Shown: positions 1-8,869 of the stretch, piece by piece | Layout: every line of letters begins with the position of its first letter | How positions within the stretch are numbered: the first letter of the stretch is position 1 | Assembly (NCBI RefSeq): GCF_007096385.1 | Contig: NZ_VJWL01000001.1 | Location: 639,094 to 703,093, forward strand | Length of the DNA stretch: 64,000 nucleotides | Origin: Aliidiomarina halalkaliphila | GTDB lineage: Bacteria; Pseudomonadota; Gammaproteobacteria; Enterobacterales; Alteromonadaceae | Direction: 5' to 3' | Position numbers and translations under genes: made by a program | Notes under the pieces: model-generated | What the model saw: only the letters and a program-made list of their open reading frames with translations | The model's database searches: none | What the model was told of the DNA's origin: nothing

Positions 1-14
1 CGCAGACCCATAAA

Positions 15-41
15 AAAACGCGGCCCGTGAGGCCGCGTTTT
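15..41 (-). terminator. Rho-independent terminator of the MMPL/YCF48 operon
   Basis: An 11-bp stem with a 5-nt loop is followed on the minus strand by seven T residues, directly after the stop codon of the MMPL gene. The plus-strand side has a shorter T run, so it may also work from the left. Confidence 0.85.
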
Positions 42-63
42 CTATTCATGGTTCCCGTAACGG

Positions 64-2436
64 TTAATTATTACTACCTAAGGCCTTCGGTTCTGATTTT
101 GGGCCCACCCGGAATAGGCATGCAAGCGCAGGAATTAGAATGAGCGCACCGAGCATATTCCATAGGAACATAAAGGTTAATAGCAAGCCCATATCGGCCT
201 GGAACTGAATCGGCGACCACATCCACGTAGCCACACCAATAGCCAAGGTTAAACCGGTGAAACCAACCGCTTTACCTGTTTTTGATAAGGCATACAGATA
301 GCTCTCGGCCAATTCCATTCCTTGATTCAAGGCTTCGCGGATCTTCGAGTAGATATAAATACCATAATCCACACCAATACCGACCCCAAGCGCAATCACA
401 GGCAAGGTTGCTACCTTCACACCGATGCCGAGTTTTGCCATCAAAGCTTGGCTCATTACCGTGGTAAACATCAGTGGTAACACAATGCAAATAACCGTTC
501 GAATGCTACGGAAGGTAATCAAACATAAAGCGATGACCACCCCATAAACCCACATCAGCATACGGAACTGCGCGTCTTCAATCACCTTGTTGGTGGCCGC
601 TTCGATACCCGCATTACCCGCGGCCATTAAAAACTCCACATCCTCAGTTGGGAACTGTGACGCAAACGCACGAACTTCATCCACCACCCGGTTTAAGGTA
701 TCGGCTTTATGGTCGTTAAGATATAAAATCACCGGGGCCATAGAACATTCGCCATTAAACAAACCACTTGGGCGTTGTCCAATAGACGCATTAATCACGA
801 AATTATCGCGATTCACGCTACCCCATTTGAGGTTCCCCTCGTTGATACCCGCCATACCGAGCTTCGACACGTACACAATTGAGCGTACGCTTTGCACCCC
901 AGGTACGTTTTCCATATGCCACTGGAAACGATCCATAAGTGCCATGTTCTTATAGTCGATACACTGACCTGGCGCTGTTTCCACCATCACCACAAAGATA
1001 TCTGTGCTGGCGCTATAGTTTTCGACTTGGAATGCGTTATCTAAATTGTATCGTGAGTCCGCTCGTAATTCAGGCGCGCCGCTATCCAAGTCACCAATTT
1101 GTAGGTTTTGGGATTGATACACTCCCCACACCGTCATCATTAAAGCGACGGCAACGGCACCCATGGCCCATTTTGGCTGTGTAAAGCGGCCAAATAAAGT
1201 GAGCACTGGATGGGATCCTTTGCGTACCTTCTGCAAATACGCCACGCCGCCTTTGGAAACGTCCAAGTACGAGGTAAGAATCGGTAACAACCCTAAATTG
1301 GTCAGTACGATAACCGCAACACCAATACTGGCCGCTATCGCCAGCTCTTTAATCACTTCAACGTCGATGACCATCAAGGTCGTAAAACCGATGGCATCTG
1401 ATGCTAATGCAGTAAGACCTGCAACATATAAGCCACGGAAAGCCAAACGTGCCGCATTGATTTTATCTTCACCATCGGCCCGATTGGCCATCACAGCGTT
1501 GATAATTTGCACCCCGTGGCTAACCCCAATAGCAAACACTAAAAACGGTACCAACATGGAATATGGGTTAATTCCACTGCCGATAAGTTTGATAATCCCT
1601 AGTTGCCAAATGACGGCAACAATGGAACAGAGCAAAACCACCAAGGAGCTGCGCAGACAGCGACTGTATAAAAATAGCATCCCCAACGTAATAAACATGG
1701 CGAGGATGAAGAACCCGCCCACCAACATGGCGCCGTCGATGAGATCGCCGACGACCTTGGCGAAGCCGACGATCTGAATATTGATCGTATCGGATTCAAA
1801 ACGCTCACGAATATCCCGTTCTAAACGCTGGCCAAACTCGTGGTAATCCAAGCGCTCACCGGTTTCTGGATCGATTTCGTTCAGCGGCACATAAATCAAT
1901 GCCGAGCGGAAGTTATTCGCCACCAAATCACCAACGGTGCCGGAGCGTAATATGTTTTGCCGCAATTGCTCCAGAGATTCTTCAGAACCGTCGTAGGTAT
2001 CTGGGATGACTGGGCCACCGACGAACCCTTCTTCGGTTACCTCCGACCAGCGTACATTAGGCGTCCAAATCGAGCGCATTCCCGAGCGGTTTACACCGCG
2101 CACAAAGGAAAGTTCGTCGGTTACCTCACGCAGAAGTTCTTGGAATTCCGCTTCAAAGATAGTGCCGTCGGTGGTCTCTACAGACACCCGAATGGCATTC
2201 CCCATGGTGGCCAAATCATCTTCATATTTGAAGAAGTTTTGCACGAACTCGTGGTTCGCTGGAATCATTTTACGAAAGGATGCATCCGGGCGCACTTGTG
2301 CGGCGTGATACAGCAAAAATGCTGTCAGTCCCGCAAAAATCAACACCCAAAGTAAACGATACTTAAACAGCAGGTTCTCAGCCAGAGACGCTTTGCCATG
2401 TGTCGAAGTGTTTTGTTGTTCTTGCATGAGTTCCAT
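64..2436 (-). CDS. MMPL/RND-superfamily exporter, 790 aa
   Basis: Inner-membrane transporter of the RND superfamily, MMPL type, expected to move a hydrophobic substrate using the proton gradient; the substrate is not evident. It has an N-terminal membrane segment (about 25-45), a large periplasmic loop, a membrane block around 235-400, a second loop, and a C-terminal membrane block from about 640. The GVGIGVDYGIY motif near residue 683 and the FAIGVSHGVQ motif near 305 are the paired membrane signatures of the family. It lies 6 nt after the YCF48-type gene, so they are one operon. The first ATG sits too close to the AAGGGG ribosome site; the ATG three codons later (2427) is better spaced and may be the true start. 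In other gammaproteobacteria this pair is often found with DUF1329 and DUF1302 genes. Confidence 0.88.
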   Translation of the reverse strand: MELMQEQQNTSTHGKASLAENLLFKYRLLWVLIFAGLTAFLLYHAAQVRPDASFRKMIPANHEFVQNFFKYEDDLATMGNAIRVSVETTDGTIFEAEFQELLREVTDELSFVRGVNRSGMRSIWTPNVRWSEVTEEGFVGGPVIPDTYDGSEESLEQLRQNILRSGTVGDLVANNFRSALIYVPLNEIDPETGERLDYHEFGQRLERDIRERFESDTINIQIVGFAKVVGDLIDGAMLVGGFFILAMFITLGMLFLYSRCLRSSLVVLLCSIVAVIWQLGIIKLIGSGINPYSMLVPFLVFAIGVSHGVQIINAVMANRADGEDKINAARLAFRGLYVAGLTALASDAIGFTTLMVIDVEVIKELAIAASIGVAVIVLTNLGLLPILTSYLDVSKGGVAYLQKVRKGSHPVLTLFGRFTQPKWAMGAVAVALMMTVWGVYQSQNLQIGDLDSGAPELRADSRYNLDNAFQVENYSASTDIFVVMVETAPGQCIDYKNMALMDRFQWHMENVPGVQSVRSIVYVSKLGMAGINEGNLKWGSVNRDNFVINASIGQRPSGLFNGECSMAPVILYLNDHKADTLNRVVDEVRAFASQFPTEDVEFLMAAGNAGIEAATNKVIEDAQFRMLMWVYGVVIALCLITFRSIRTVICIVLPLMFTTVMSQALMAKLGIGVKVATLPVIALGVGIGVDYGIYIYSKIREALNQGMELAESYLYALSKTGKAVGFTGLTLAIGVATWMWSPIQFQADMGLLLTFMFLWNMLGALILIPALACLFRVGPKSEPKALGSNN

Positions 2437-2442
2437 GTCCCC

Positions 2443-3582
2443 TTAGTGGCCGATACGTGCAGGCAGTTGGAAGGTTTGCACACCCGCGCGACCTACCAAG
2501 ATTAATGTATTTTCTGCGCTTTCACGCACACCAGAGAGAGGTGAGTTGGTTTCGTGAGAATAAAGCGTACTTTCGAGCGTATCGGGGTCAATAACCACAA
2601 TCACACCGGAGTGACCGACCAAAACAACGCGTCCATCCGCCAACACCGTGCCGCTATTGAGGTTATAGCGCGTATTAACTTGAACATCGGTAAAGGTTTC
2701 ACCATCGTTGTCAGACACAAATACATTACCGCGCAAACCATACACCCATAACTGATTTTGCTGATCATAAAGCGCACCAAACAACGAACCATGGTAAGGA
2801 GAATCTAACATCTCAAACGTTTCCCCTTGATCGTCGCTCCGCGCTAACAATCCCGCTTCGCCCACTAACACCAAGGTGCCATCTGCTGCGAGCACGAGTT
2901 TGTTGGGGTGATACCCCACGGGGTTATCAATGGCATCGGTATTTATCGACCAGGTATCGCCGCCGTCAGTGGTGCGCAAAATAGTTCCGTATGCCCCTAC
3001 TACTAAACCGATGTCACGGTTTAAAAAGAGTACATCGAGAAAAGGCTTGGTCGGGCCCACTTCAAACTGGATTTCCGCCCCACCGATGTGGAACATTAAT
3101 TCGTCTAACTGGAATTCGAGATCTTCCCGCTCGTATTCATCATCTGTTTCTGCGATAGCATCTTCAAAGTATGCTTCACGTTCTTGCAGCCATTCGTATT
3201 CCATCTCCAACAACTGAAGGCCATCCATGCGAAATTCCCACGTCACCCCGCCATCGGTGCTCTGCAGAATTACGCCTTCATGACCCACCGCCCAAAGGTG
3301 CTCCTGATCCACCGCATGAACGGCAGTGAGTAAAACACTAGTGGGAATATCTCGCTGTACCCAGTCGCCGTCTGCGTAATACTTCACGACGGTGCCAAGT
3401 GCGCCTACCGCATAAAAATTTCCATTCACTTGTTCTAAACCAACTAATTTCCCTTGGGTCGCTAAACGCGCCTGTGGGGCTGGTGTGAATAGCGGATCGT
3501 AACGCTCTACCTCGTCCTCAGCTAATGCTTGGGGACCAGCAAGGATGGCGGTCAACAGCCCAGCCAACGCAATCCGTTTCAT
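2443..3582 (-). CDS. YCF48-type beta-propeller protein, exported
   Basis: 379-aa protein with a clear signal peptide (cleavage near residue 21, ALA-ED) and repeated Asp-box motifs: STDGGVTW, TTDGGDTW, SDDQGETF, SDNDGETF. These are typical of BNR/YCF48 photosynthesis-system II assembly factor-like propellers. In heterotrophs such proteins are periplasmic or outer-membrane partners of MMPL exporters, with unknown exact function. A Glu-rich helical insert (about 130-165) interrupts the propeller. GGAG lies 7 nt before the ATG. First gene of the operon with the MMPL exporter. Confidence 0.85.
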   Translation of the reverse strand: MKRIALAGLLTAILAGPQALAEDEVERYDPLFTPAPQARLATQGKLVGLEQVNGNFYAVGALGTVVKYYADGDWVQRDIPTSVLLTAVHAVDQEHLWAVGHEGVILQSTDGGVTWEFRMDGLQLLEMEYEWLQEREAYFEDAIAETDDEYEREDLEFQLDELMFHIGGAEIQFEVGPTKPFLDVLFLNRDIGLVVGAYGTILRTTDGGDTWSINTDAIDNPVGYHPNKLVLAADGTLVLVGEAGLLARSDDQGETFEMLDSPYHGSLFGALYDQQNQLWVYGLRGNVFVSDNDGETFTDVQVNTRYNLNSGTVLADGRVVLVGHSGVIVVIDPDTLESTLYSHETNSPLSGVRESAENTLILVGRAGVQTFQLPARIGH

Positions 3583-3715
3583 AGATTTACTCCAGTCGTT
3601 TAATTTTAATCGGCGAACCGACCTTTCTTTGTTATTCTTCCGATTGTATAGTCTAACGGGCGTTTGAAAACCCCTGAGGCCAAATTTTTCTTATATTCGC
3701 TAGTATTTAATACAA

Positions 3716-3746
3716 AAATTCTACATATTTTATTTTAGTAGAATTT
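3716..3746. promoter_or_regulatory. 9-bp inverted repeat upstream of DUF1329 gene
   Basis: AAATTCTAC and GTAGAATTT form perfect 9-bp arms around a 13-bp AT-rich spacer, in the 252-bp gap between the divergent YCF48 and DUF1329 genes. It looks like an operator; no regulator gene is adjacent. Confidence 0.45.
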
Positions 3747-3769
3747 GGTGTAGCTTAGGTGTAACTCCA

Positions 3770-3788
3770 TCCGGAACTAAATTCCGGA
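3770..3788. promoter_or_regulatory. 7-bp inverted repeat in DUF1329 leader
   Basis: TCCGGAA, 5 nt, TTCCGGA, located about 47 bp before the ATG. It could be a second operator or a 5' leader hairpin. There is no T run, so it is not a terminator. Confidence 0.4.
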
Positions 3789-3834
3789 CTGGTGTTCCAA
3801 TTAAAAGAACGTACAGGAACTAAGGACAACGACA

Positions 3835-5187
3835 ATGAAGAAAATCATGCTTACTGCTGGAGTCATGGCGTTATCGCTGGTCTCTGCGAGCGTCAGTGCA
3901 GCAGTTTCTGCAGAAGAAGCTGCGCGATTGGGTCAAGATCTGACTCCATTAGGCGCTGAGCGTGCCGGAAGCGCTGATGGACGTATTCCGGAGTGGACAG
4001 GCGGATATAGTCGTCCTGGTGAAGACGTACGCCGTCCGCAGAATCCTTTTCCGGATGACGAAATTCTTTACACCATTACCCGTGACAACCTTGATGAGCA
4101 TCGCGATCGCCTGAGCCCAGGTCAAATCGCTATGTTCGAACGGTATGACACGTACAAAATGAATATTTACCAGACACGTCGCACAGCGGCTTATCCGCAA
4201 GAAATTTACGATATCGTAAAACAGAATGCGACCAATGCCAGCTTAGTTGAAGGCGGGTCTGGATTAGACGGATTCCAAGGCTATGTGCCCTTCCCGATTC
4301 CAGAAACCGGATTGGAAGTCATTTGGAACCACTTAACGCGTTATCGTGGCGGTGCCGTTCAGCGTACTGTGGGACAATTCCCAGTACAAACGAATGGTCG
4401 CTTTGAAATGGTACGTTTACGTGAGCAACTCGTATGGCCTGAAAACCTGCAAGGTGGTCGCGATGAGCGTGCAGACGACAACATTCTTTTCTACTTCTTA
4501 CAAGAAGTTCTGGCCCCTGCATCGCAGACCGGTAACATCCTGTTGGTACATGACACCATCAACCAAGTAAAAGAAGTTCGCCGCGCATGGTTATATAATG
4601 CCGGTCAGCGCCGTGTTCGTCGGGCACCAAGTGTTGCTTACGACGGTCCGGGTACCGCAGCAGATGGTCTTCGTACTTCCGATGGCCTCGATATGTTCAA
4701 CGGTGCTCCAGACAAATACGATTGGAAACTAGTCGGCAAGAAAGAAATGTATATCCCGTACAACAACTATAAGTTGTTAGACGATAGCCTTCGCTATACG
4801 GATATCATTAAGCCTGGCCACATGAACCAAGACTACGTTCGTTACGAACTGCATCGGGTATGGGTTGTTGAAGGTACACTTAAAGATGGCGAGCGTCATA
4901 TTTATGCCAAGCGTAACTTCTTCATCGACGAAGATACTTGGACCGCATCGGTGATCGACCATTACGACGGTCGTGGTCAGTTGTGGCGCGTAGGTGAAGC
5001 CTATAACGTGCAATATTATGGAAACGACGTTCCGTGGATGTCTGCAGAAGCGCTGTACGACCTCAACAATGGCCGTTACCTGGTATTGGGTCTAGCCAAC
5101 GAAGAAGGTGATTTCATGAACTTTGATATCACTCCACGTCGCTCAGACTTCACAACTCAGGCGTTACGCCGTATGGGTGTGCGTTAA
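3835..5187 (+). CDS. DUF1329 family exported protein, 450 aa
   Basis: Full-length DUF1329 protein with a signal peptide ending near residue 23 (VSA-AV). DUF1329 proteins have a LolA/LolB-like outer-membrane lipoprotein-sorting fold by structural prediction, but their role is not established. They commonly sit beside DUF1302 outer-membrane proteins and MMPL/YCF48 genes and are linked to uptake or export of hydrophobic compounds. No DUF1302 gene is present here. AAGGA lies 8 nt before the ATG. Transcribed divergently from the YCF48-MMPL operon and followed by its own terminator. Confidence 0.87.
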   Translation: MKKIMLTAGVMALSLVSASVSAAVSAEEAARLGQDLTPLGAERAGSADGRIPEWTGGYSRPGEDVRRPQNPFPDDEILYTITRDNLDEHRDRLSPGQIAMFERYDTYKMNIYQTRRTAAYPQEIYDIVKQNATNASLVEGGSGLDGFQGYVPFPIPETGLEVIWNHLTRYRGGAVQRTVGQFPVQTNGRFEMVRLREQLVWPENLQGGRDERADDNILFYFLQEVLAPASQTGNILLVHDTINQVKEVRRAWLYNAGQRRVRRAPSVAYDGPGTAADGLRTSDGLDMFNGAPDKYDWKLVGKKEMYIPYNNYKLLDDSLRYTDIIKPGHMNQDYVRYELHRVWVVEGTLKDGERHIYAKRNFFIDEDTWTASVIDHYDGRGQLWRVGEAYNVQYYGNDVPWMSAEALYDLNNGRYLVLGLANEEGDFMNFDITPRRSDFTTQALRRMGVR

Positions 5188-5210
5188 TTCCAACGTCCCA
5201 ATAAAACACG

Positions 5211-5238
5211 AAACCCCGCTTCAGAGCGGGGTTTTTTT
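5211..5238 (+). terminator. Rho-independent terminator after DUF1329
   Basis: AACCCCGCT, 4-nt loop TCAG, AGCGGGGTT, then seven T. Lies 23 nt past the stop codon; possibly bidirectional for the convergent operon at 5299. Confidence 0.9.
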
Positions 5239-5298
5239 ATGCATCTCACATGGCTAATCTACGCATGCTTCCAAACGCAGCAGGCGCTAGCCCATTCG

Positions 5299-6183
5299 TT
5301 ACTTGAGTCGTGTAATTAAACTGCTGGTATCCCAGCGCCGACCACCGGCTTGCTGCACATCCGCGTAAAATTGGTCAATCAGCGCGGTCACCGGTAAACG
5401 AGCGCCATTGCGGTTTGCTTCCGCCAGTGCGATTCCCAAATCTTTGCGCATCCAATCGACCGCAAAGCCAAATTCGAATTCATCTTTCCACATCGTGTGG
5501 GAACGATTTTCCATCTGCCAGCTCCCTGCAGAGCCCTTGCTGATCGCATCCACCAGTTTCTCTGGATCCAGTCCCGCGCGCTTGGCGAAAGCGAGGCCTT
5601 CGGAAAGCCCTTGAACCACACCCGCGATACAAATCTGATTGACCATTTTCGCAAGCTGACCACTACCGACTGGACCTTGTAGCCCAACAAACTTGGAAAA
5701 CGTATCCATTAACGGCTGTACACGCGACAACACGGAGGCCGCACCGCCCACCATAACCGTGAGCTGGCCGTTTTCGGCACCAATCTGACCTCCAGATACA
5801 GGCGCGTCTAGAAAAGCCGCTCCATGGCCCGCAGCGGCCTCGCCTAATTCCCGAGCTAAATCTGCTGATGCGGTCGTGTGATCGACCAATACCGCATCCT
5901 TTTTTAACCCAGCAAGAATGCCGGAATCGCCATAAATCACACTGCGTACATCGTCGTCATTGCCCACACAGACGAACACCGCATCTTTGTTGTCTGCGGC
6001 TGCCTTTGGTGTATCCGCCCGGGTACCTCCGAATTCGGCCACCCATTGGTCTGCCTTGGCTTGCGTTCGGTTATAAACGGTAACTTCATAGCCTGCACGA
6101 GCGAGATGACCCGCCATCGGATAGCCCATCACGCCCATACCAATAAAGGCCACTTTGAGCGAACTGGTTGTTGATTGGTTCAT
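5299..6183 (-). CDS. NAD(P)-dependent beta-hydroxyacid dehydrogenase
   Basis: 294-aa member of the 3-hydroxyisobutyrate dehydrogenase family (GarR/GlxR/MmsB type). The N-terminal Rossmann motif is FIGMGVMGYPMA (GxGxxG). The family motif DAPVSGGQIGAENG near 125-138 and the catalytic Lys in GQLAKMVNQ near 175 are present. The exact substrate (tartronate semialdehyde, 3-hydroxyisobutyrate or succinic semialdehyde) cannot be told from sequence. Its ATG overlaps the stop codon of cmoM by 4 bp, and the AGGAG ribosome site lies inside cmoM, so translation is coupled. Confidence 0.9.
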   Translation of the reverse strand: MNQSTTSSLKVAFIGMGVMGYPMAGHLARAGYEVTVYNRTQAKADQWVAEFGGTRADTPKAAADNKDAVFVCVGNDDDVRSVIYGDSGILAGLKKDAVLVDHTTASADLARELGEAAAGHGAAFLDAPVSGGQIGAENGQLTVMVGGAASVLSRVQPLMDTFSKFVGLQGPVGSGQLAKMVNQICIAGVVQGLSEGLAFAKRAGLDPEKLVDAISKGSAGSWQMENRSHTMWKDEFEFGFAVDWMRKDLGIALAEANRNGARLPVTALIDQFYADVQQAGGRRWDTSSLITRLK

Positions 6184-6956
6184 CGATACTCCTTTCTAAA
6201 TAACGTGTGTTGATAGCGTCCCAGCGCACGATATGGCTCCTGGTGACGATAGCGTAGCTCAAGCTGCAATAATTTCTCGAAGTCAAACTCTGGGGGGCGA
6301 ATATAGTCGTGAAAACAGCGTACCCCGCTATGTCGAAATAGCGTTAGCGGAAACTGCTGCATACGGGCCAACACAACCCCAGGATCTAACGGATGATTCG
6401 GGCTAAAACGGACTTTTTTCTTTACTTGAAGGTCGTTGGCTACATAGTCAAAGTTGCTATACACCATGTTAGCCATACGTTTTGCATGAACGTTATAGAA
6501 CATCAATGATAGCCAACCACCTGCAGCGACGCGTTTTGCTAATAAAGGTAATGCCGCGAAAGGTTGGGCTAGCCACTCCAAAACTGCATGACACAGCACC
6601 ACATCAAATTCTTGATCGGGAACTATACTCTCCAAGGATTGCAAATCCGCAACGTAATAGTGATACCGCTCCGATAGACCCAGAGCCTGATGGCGTAGTT
6701 TTGCTTTGTCCACCATGTCCTGAGATATGTCCGTGTGGATCACCTCATGCCCTGCTGCCGCAAACCAGGTGTTGACCTGCCCTAACCCAGCGCCAATATC
6801 AAGCACCCGTAATGGACGCGCACTGTGAATCAAAGCGTTCAGGTCTGCTGCGAGTACAGCCTCACGAATTTTCCCCTTTCCGGTGGCATAAATATTGCGA
6901 TCAAACTCATCCACATCCGTGGCAAAAGCGCGATCTTGAGGATCTCGAGAGCTCAT
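6180..6956 (-). CDS. cmoM: tRNA 5-carboxymethoxyuridine methyltransferase
   Basis: 258-aa class I SAM methyltransferase, close in length and sequence to E. coli CmoM (formerly SmtA). CmoM methylates cmo5U at position 34 of some tRNAs. Shared features are the N-terminal FDRNIYATGKG block, the SAM loop LDIGAGLG, the LCHAVLEWLA block, the SLMFYNVHAKRMANMV block with GNFDYV-like NFDYV, and the C-terminal LELRYRHQEPYRALGRY. Start codon overlaps the stop of the nif3-like gene by 1 bp (TAATG). Middle gene of a coupled three-gene operon. Confidence 0.92.
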   Translation of the reverse strand: MSSRDPQDRAFATDVDEFDRNIYATGKGKIREAVLAADLNALIHSARPLRVLDIGAGLGQVNTWFAAAGHEVIHTDISQDMVDKAKLRHQALGLSERYHYYVADLQSLESIVPDQEFDVVLCHAVLEWLAQPFAALPLLAKRVAAGGWLSLMFYNVHAKRMANMVYSNFDYVANDLQVKKKVRFSPNHPLDPGVVLARMQQFPLTLFRHSGVRCFHDYIRPPEFDFEKLLQLELRYRHQEPYRALGRYQHTLFRKEYR

Positions 6957-7711
6957 TAAGCAGGGTTGTCCATATCAAGAAAGTCTACCTGAATATCGGT
7001 TTCAGCGGCTAAACGCTCACCGAGCGCTCTCACACCGTAACGCTCTGTGGCGTGATGACCCGCAGCAAAAAATTGTATTCCACATTCTCTGGCCACGTGA
7101 ATGGTTTGCTCGCTTACTTCACCGGTGATAAAAGCATCAGCGCCAGCAGCAACAGCTTGTTCGATAAAGCTCTGACCGCCGCCGGTGCATATGGCAATAC
7201 GGCGAATAGGTTGTTCGCTCAGTTCCACCGCCACCAACGTGCGCTCAAGCAATGTTTCAATTTGATCGGCCAATTCATAGCCGCTTTTTGCCTCGGGCAA
7301 AGTCCCCATCATTAAAATACCATCGGGTTTCACACCGACAATGCCTTGAGCTTCTTCGGCACCCATTAAACGCAACATTTCCGCATTATTGCCAAAGTCA
7401 GGATGGATATCTAACGGCAGATGATAGCCAATTAGATTCATATCATAGGCGAGCAACGCCTTCAGGCGACGTTGTTTCATACCAATCACACGGGCATCTT
7501 CACCTTTCCAAAAATAACCATGATGAACCAACAAGGTATCGGCACCCGCTTGGATGGCTGCGTCAATTAAGTTTTGGCTTGCGGTCACGCCAGTAATTAC
7601 ATGACGAATATCTTCTCGCCCCTCTACTTGTAAGCCATTAGGGCAATAATCCTGAATCAATTGAGGCTGTAACCAAGAATCAAGTAAGCGAATGACGTCT
7701 GTGCGTAACAC
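6956..7711 (-). CDS. Nif3-like dinuclear metal centre protein (YbgI family)
   Basis: 251-aa Nif3/YbgI protein, a cytoplasmic toroidal hexamer with a two-metal site; biochemical function in bacteria is unsettled (sometimes named GTP cyclohydrolase I type 2). Metal ligand motifs VHHGYFWKG, HLPLDIHP and AAGHHATE are present, as in E. coli YbgI (247 aa). I place the start at the GTG at 7711, because TAAGAGG precedes it by 7 nt and the length then matches the family; a frame extending to 7738 has no ribosome site. Confidence 0.9.
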   Translation of the reverse strand: MLRTDVIRLLDSWLQPQLIQDYCPNGLQVEGREDIRHVITGVTASQNLIDAAIQAGADTLLVHHGYFWKGEDARVIGMKQRRLKALLAYDMNLIGYHLPLDIHPDFGNNAEMLRLMGAEEAQGIVGVKPDGILMMGTLPEAKSGYELADQIETLLERTLVAVELSEQPIRRIAICTGGGQSFIEQAVAAGADAFITGEVSEQTIHVARECGIQFFAAGHHATERYGVRALGERLAAETDIQVDFLDMDNPA

Positions 7712-7825
7712 GAAAACACCTCTTATGCTGAGTTCCACACGGCGATGGATTAGACAGTTGCCGTAAAGTTAGGTATAAAAATACTGTAAACACATTAATC
7801 TATGTTACCACACAGGGAAACAACG

Positions 7826-8254
7826 ATGAGCAAACTTGACAAAGAGCAGGTGCTTGCCGACTTTACAGCGGCTTACGAAAAAGCCAACGGCAAAAAGCCC
7901 AAAATTGAAGACAACAACGGCTGGTATAGTGTTGATGGCGGCAAGAATGTGCGCCTCGCTCAACTTGCTAAGGACGCGAAATCATTAGGTGGCGGAAAGA
8001 AAGCTGCCGTAGATAAGAAAGCGCCTGCAGCTAAAAAAGCGGCTGCGCCTAAGAAAGCCGCTACAGCCAAAAAAGAAACAGCAACCAAGAAAGCCCCTGC
8101 CGCTAAAAAAGCCCCAGCAGCGAAGAAAGCGAGCAGCAAGGCCAAACCGGCAACCTCCAAGAAATCAAGCAGTGGCGGCCTTACCGCAAAAGAGCTTTGG
8201 AAACAGAAGCTGGAAGAACAACCAGCGGCCCGCCTTCCACGAGGAATGCAATAA
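7826..8254 (+). CDS. Histone H1-like Lys/Ala-rich basic protein
   Basis: 142 aa. Residues 1-60 form a small folded part (MSKLDKEQVLAD..., GGWYSVDGGK-like segment). Residues about 60-118 are repeats of AAKK, APAAKK and KKAA, as in histone H1 C-terminal tails and bacterial AlgP/Hc1-type proteins. A short conserved C-terminal tail (LTAKELWKQKLEEQ) follows. Probably binds DNA non-specifically in the nucleoid; this is inferred from composition. I chose the ATG at 7826, with GGGAA before it; an in-frame ATG at 7802 lacks a ribosome site. A candidate promoter TTGCCG-N18-TACTGT lies in the 114-bp gap upstream. Confidence 0.8.
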   Translation: MSKLDKEQVLADFTAAYEKANGKKPKIEDNNGWYSVDGGKNVRLAQLAKDAKSLGGGKKAAVDKKAPAAKKAAAPKKAATAKKETATKKAPAAKKAPAAKKASSKAKPATSKKSSSGGLTAKELWKQKLEEQPAARLPRGMQ

Positions 8255-8266
8255 CATCCTAAGTTC

Positions 8267-8296
8267 AGTAGCCGCTCCGGCGGCTACTCACTTTTT
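8267..8296 (+). terminator. Terminator after the H1-like gene
   Basis: AGTAGCCG and CGGCTACT arms with a 6-nt loop, followed after three bases by five T, 12 nt after the stop codon. It overlaps the convergent end of the DUF3833 gene. Confidence 0.65.
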
Positions 8297-8297
8297 C

Positions 8298-8822
8298 CTA
8301 TTCTTTACGCTCAATAAAAATTGTAATTTCACCGACACGAAAACCAAATTTGCGCATCTCGGTTTTGTTTACCAAGCGGTCGTCATCCAGTAAAAACATC
8401 CAGTCATCCAACGTAATGGCAATGGTGCCATCGCGCCAAGGTACTTCTAGTTGGTACACCCAATGTAGCGCGTTACCCGCAGTGGTTCCTCGCGCAGTAC
8501 CCACAACATCACCGGCAGTGCCTTCATAACTATTTGGACCCGTCTTGGTGATTTCCCAAACCCGCGTTTCTTCGCGACCATCATCCCAGTAAAATACTTC
8601 GTCTAAAATCCCTTGGTTACCGTCCCACGTTGCCACAATATCTGCACGAAAACGTTGCGTCACCTTTCCAGATCGATCTTGAACCATTCCATAGGCCACG
8701 AGTTCACCGACAAAGAATTTATCAAGCGCAAGCCGCGGCTCCACATGCTCATAATCAGAAATATGCGTTGAGCACGCGCTCAAAAATAGTGTAACTGCCC
8801 CAAACCACCACCATTTATTCAT
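8298..8822 (-). CDS. DUF3833 family lipoprotein
   Basis: 174-aa predicted lipoprotein: MNKWWW start, hydrophobic stretch, then lipobox LSAC near residue 16. The body matches the lipocalin-like DUF3833 family (KVTQRFRADIVATWDGNQG, FYWDDGREETRVWE). These genes are regularly found in RpoE-ChrR/photolyase/CFA operons; function unknown. Start set at 8822 because GGGAG is 6 nt upstream; the longer frame to 8867 would break the signal sequence. Last gene of the ten-gene operon. Confidence 0.87.
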   Translation of the reverse strand: MNKWWWFGAVTLFLSACSTHISDYEHVEPRLALDKFFVGELVAYGMVQDRSGKVTQRFRADIVATWDGNQGILDEVFYWDDGREETRVWEITKTGPNSYEGTAGDVVGTARGTTAGNALHWVYQLEVPWRDGTIAITLDDWMFLLDDDRLVNKTEMRKFGFRVGEITIFIERKE

Positions 8823-8869
8823 TCTGAACTCCCACTGCATCGCAGCTGTAACCTGTTTATAATTCAACC

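Noticed and set aside
1163..1777. Long open frame antisense to the MMPL gene (204 codons)
   Set aside because: Shadow of a membrane-protein gene; no ribosome site, no family likeness, and the minus-strand gene is clearly real.
7960..8160. Antisense Ala/Phe/Leu-rich frame over the H1-like gene
   Set aside because: Complement of AAKK repeats; no start signal.
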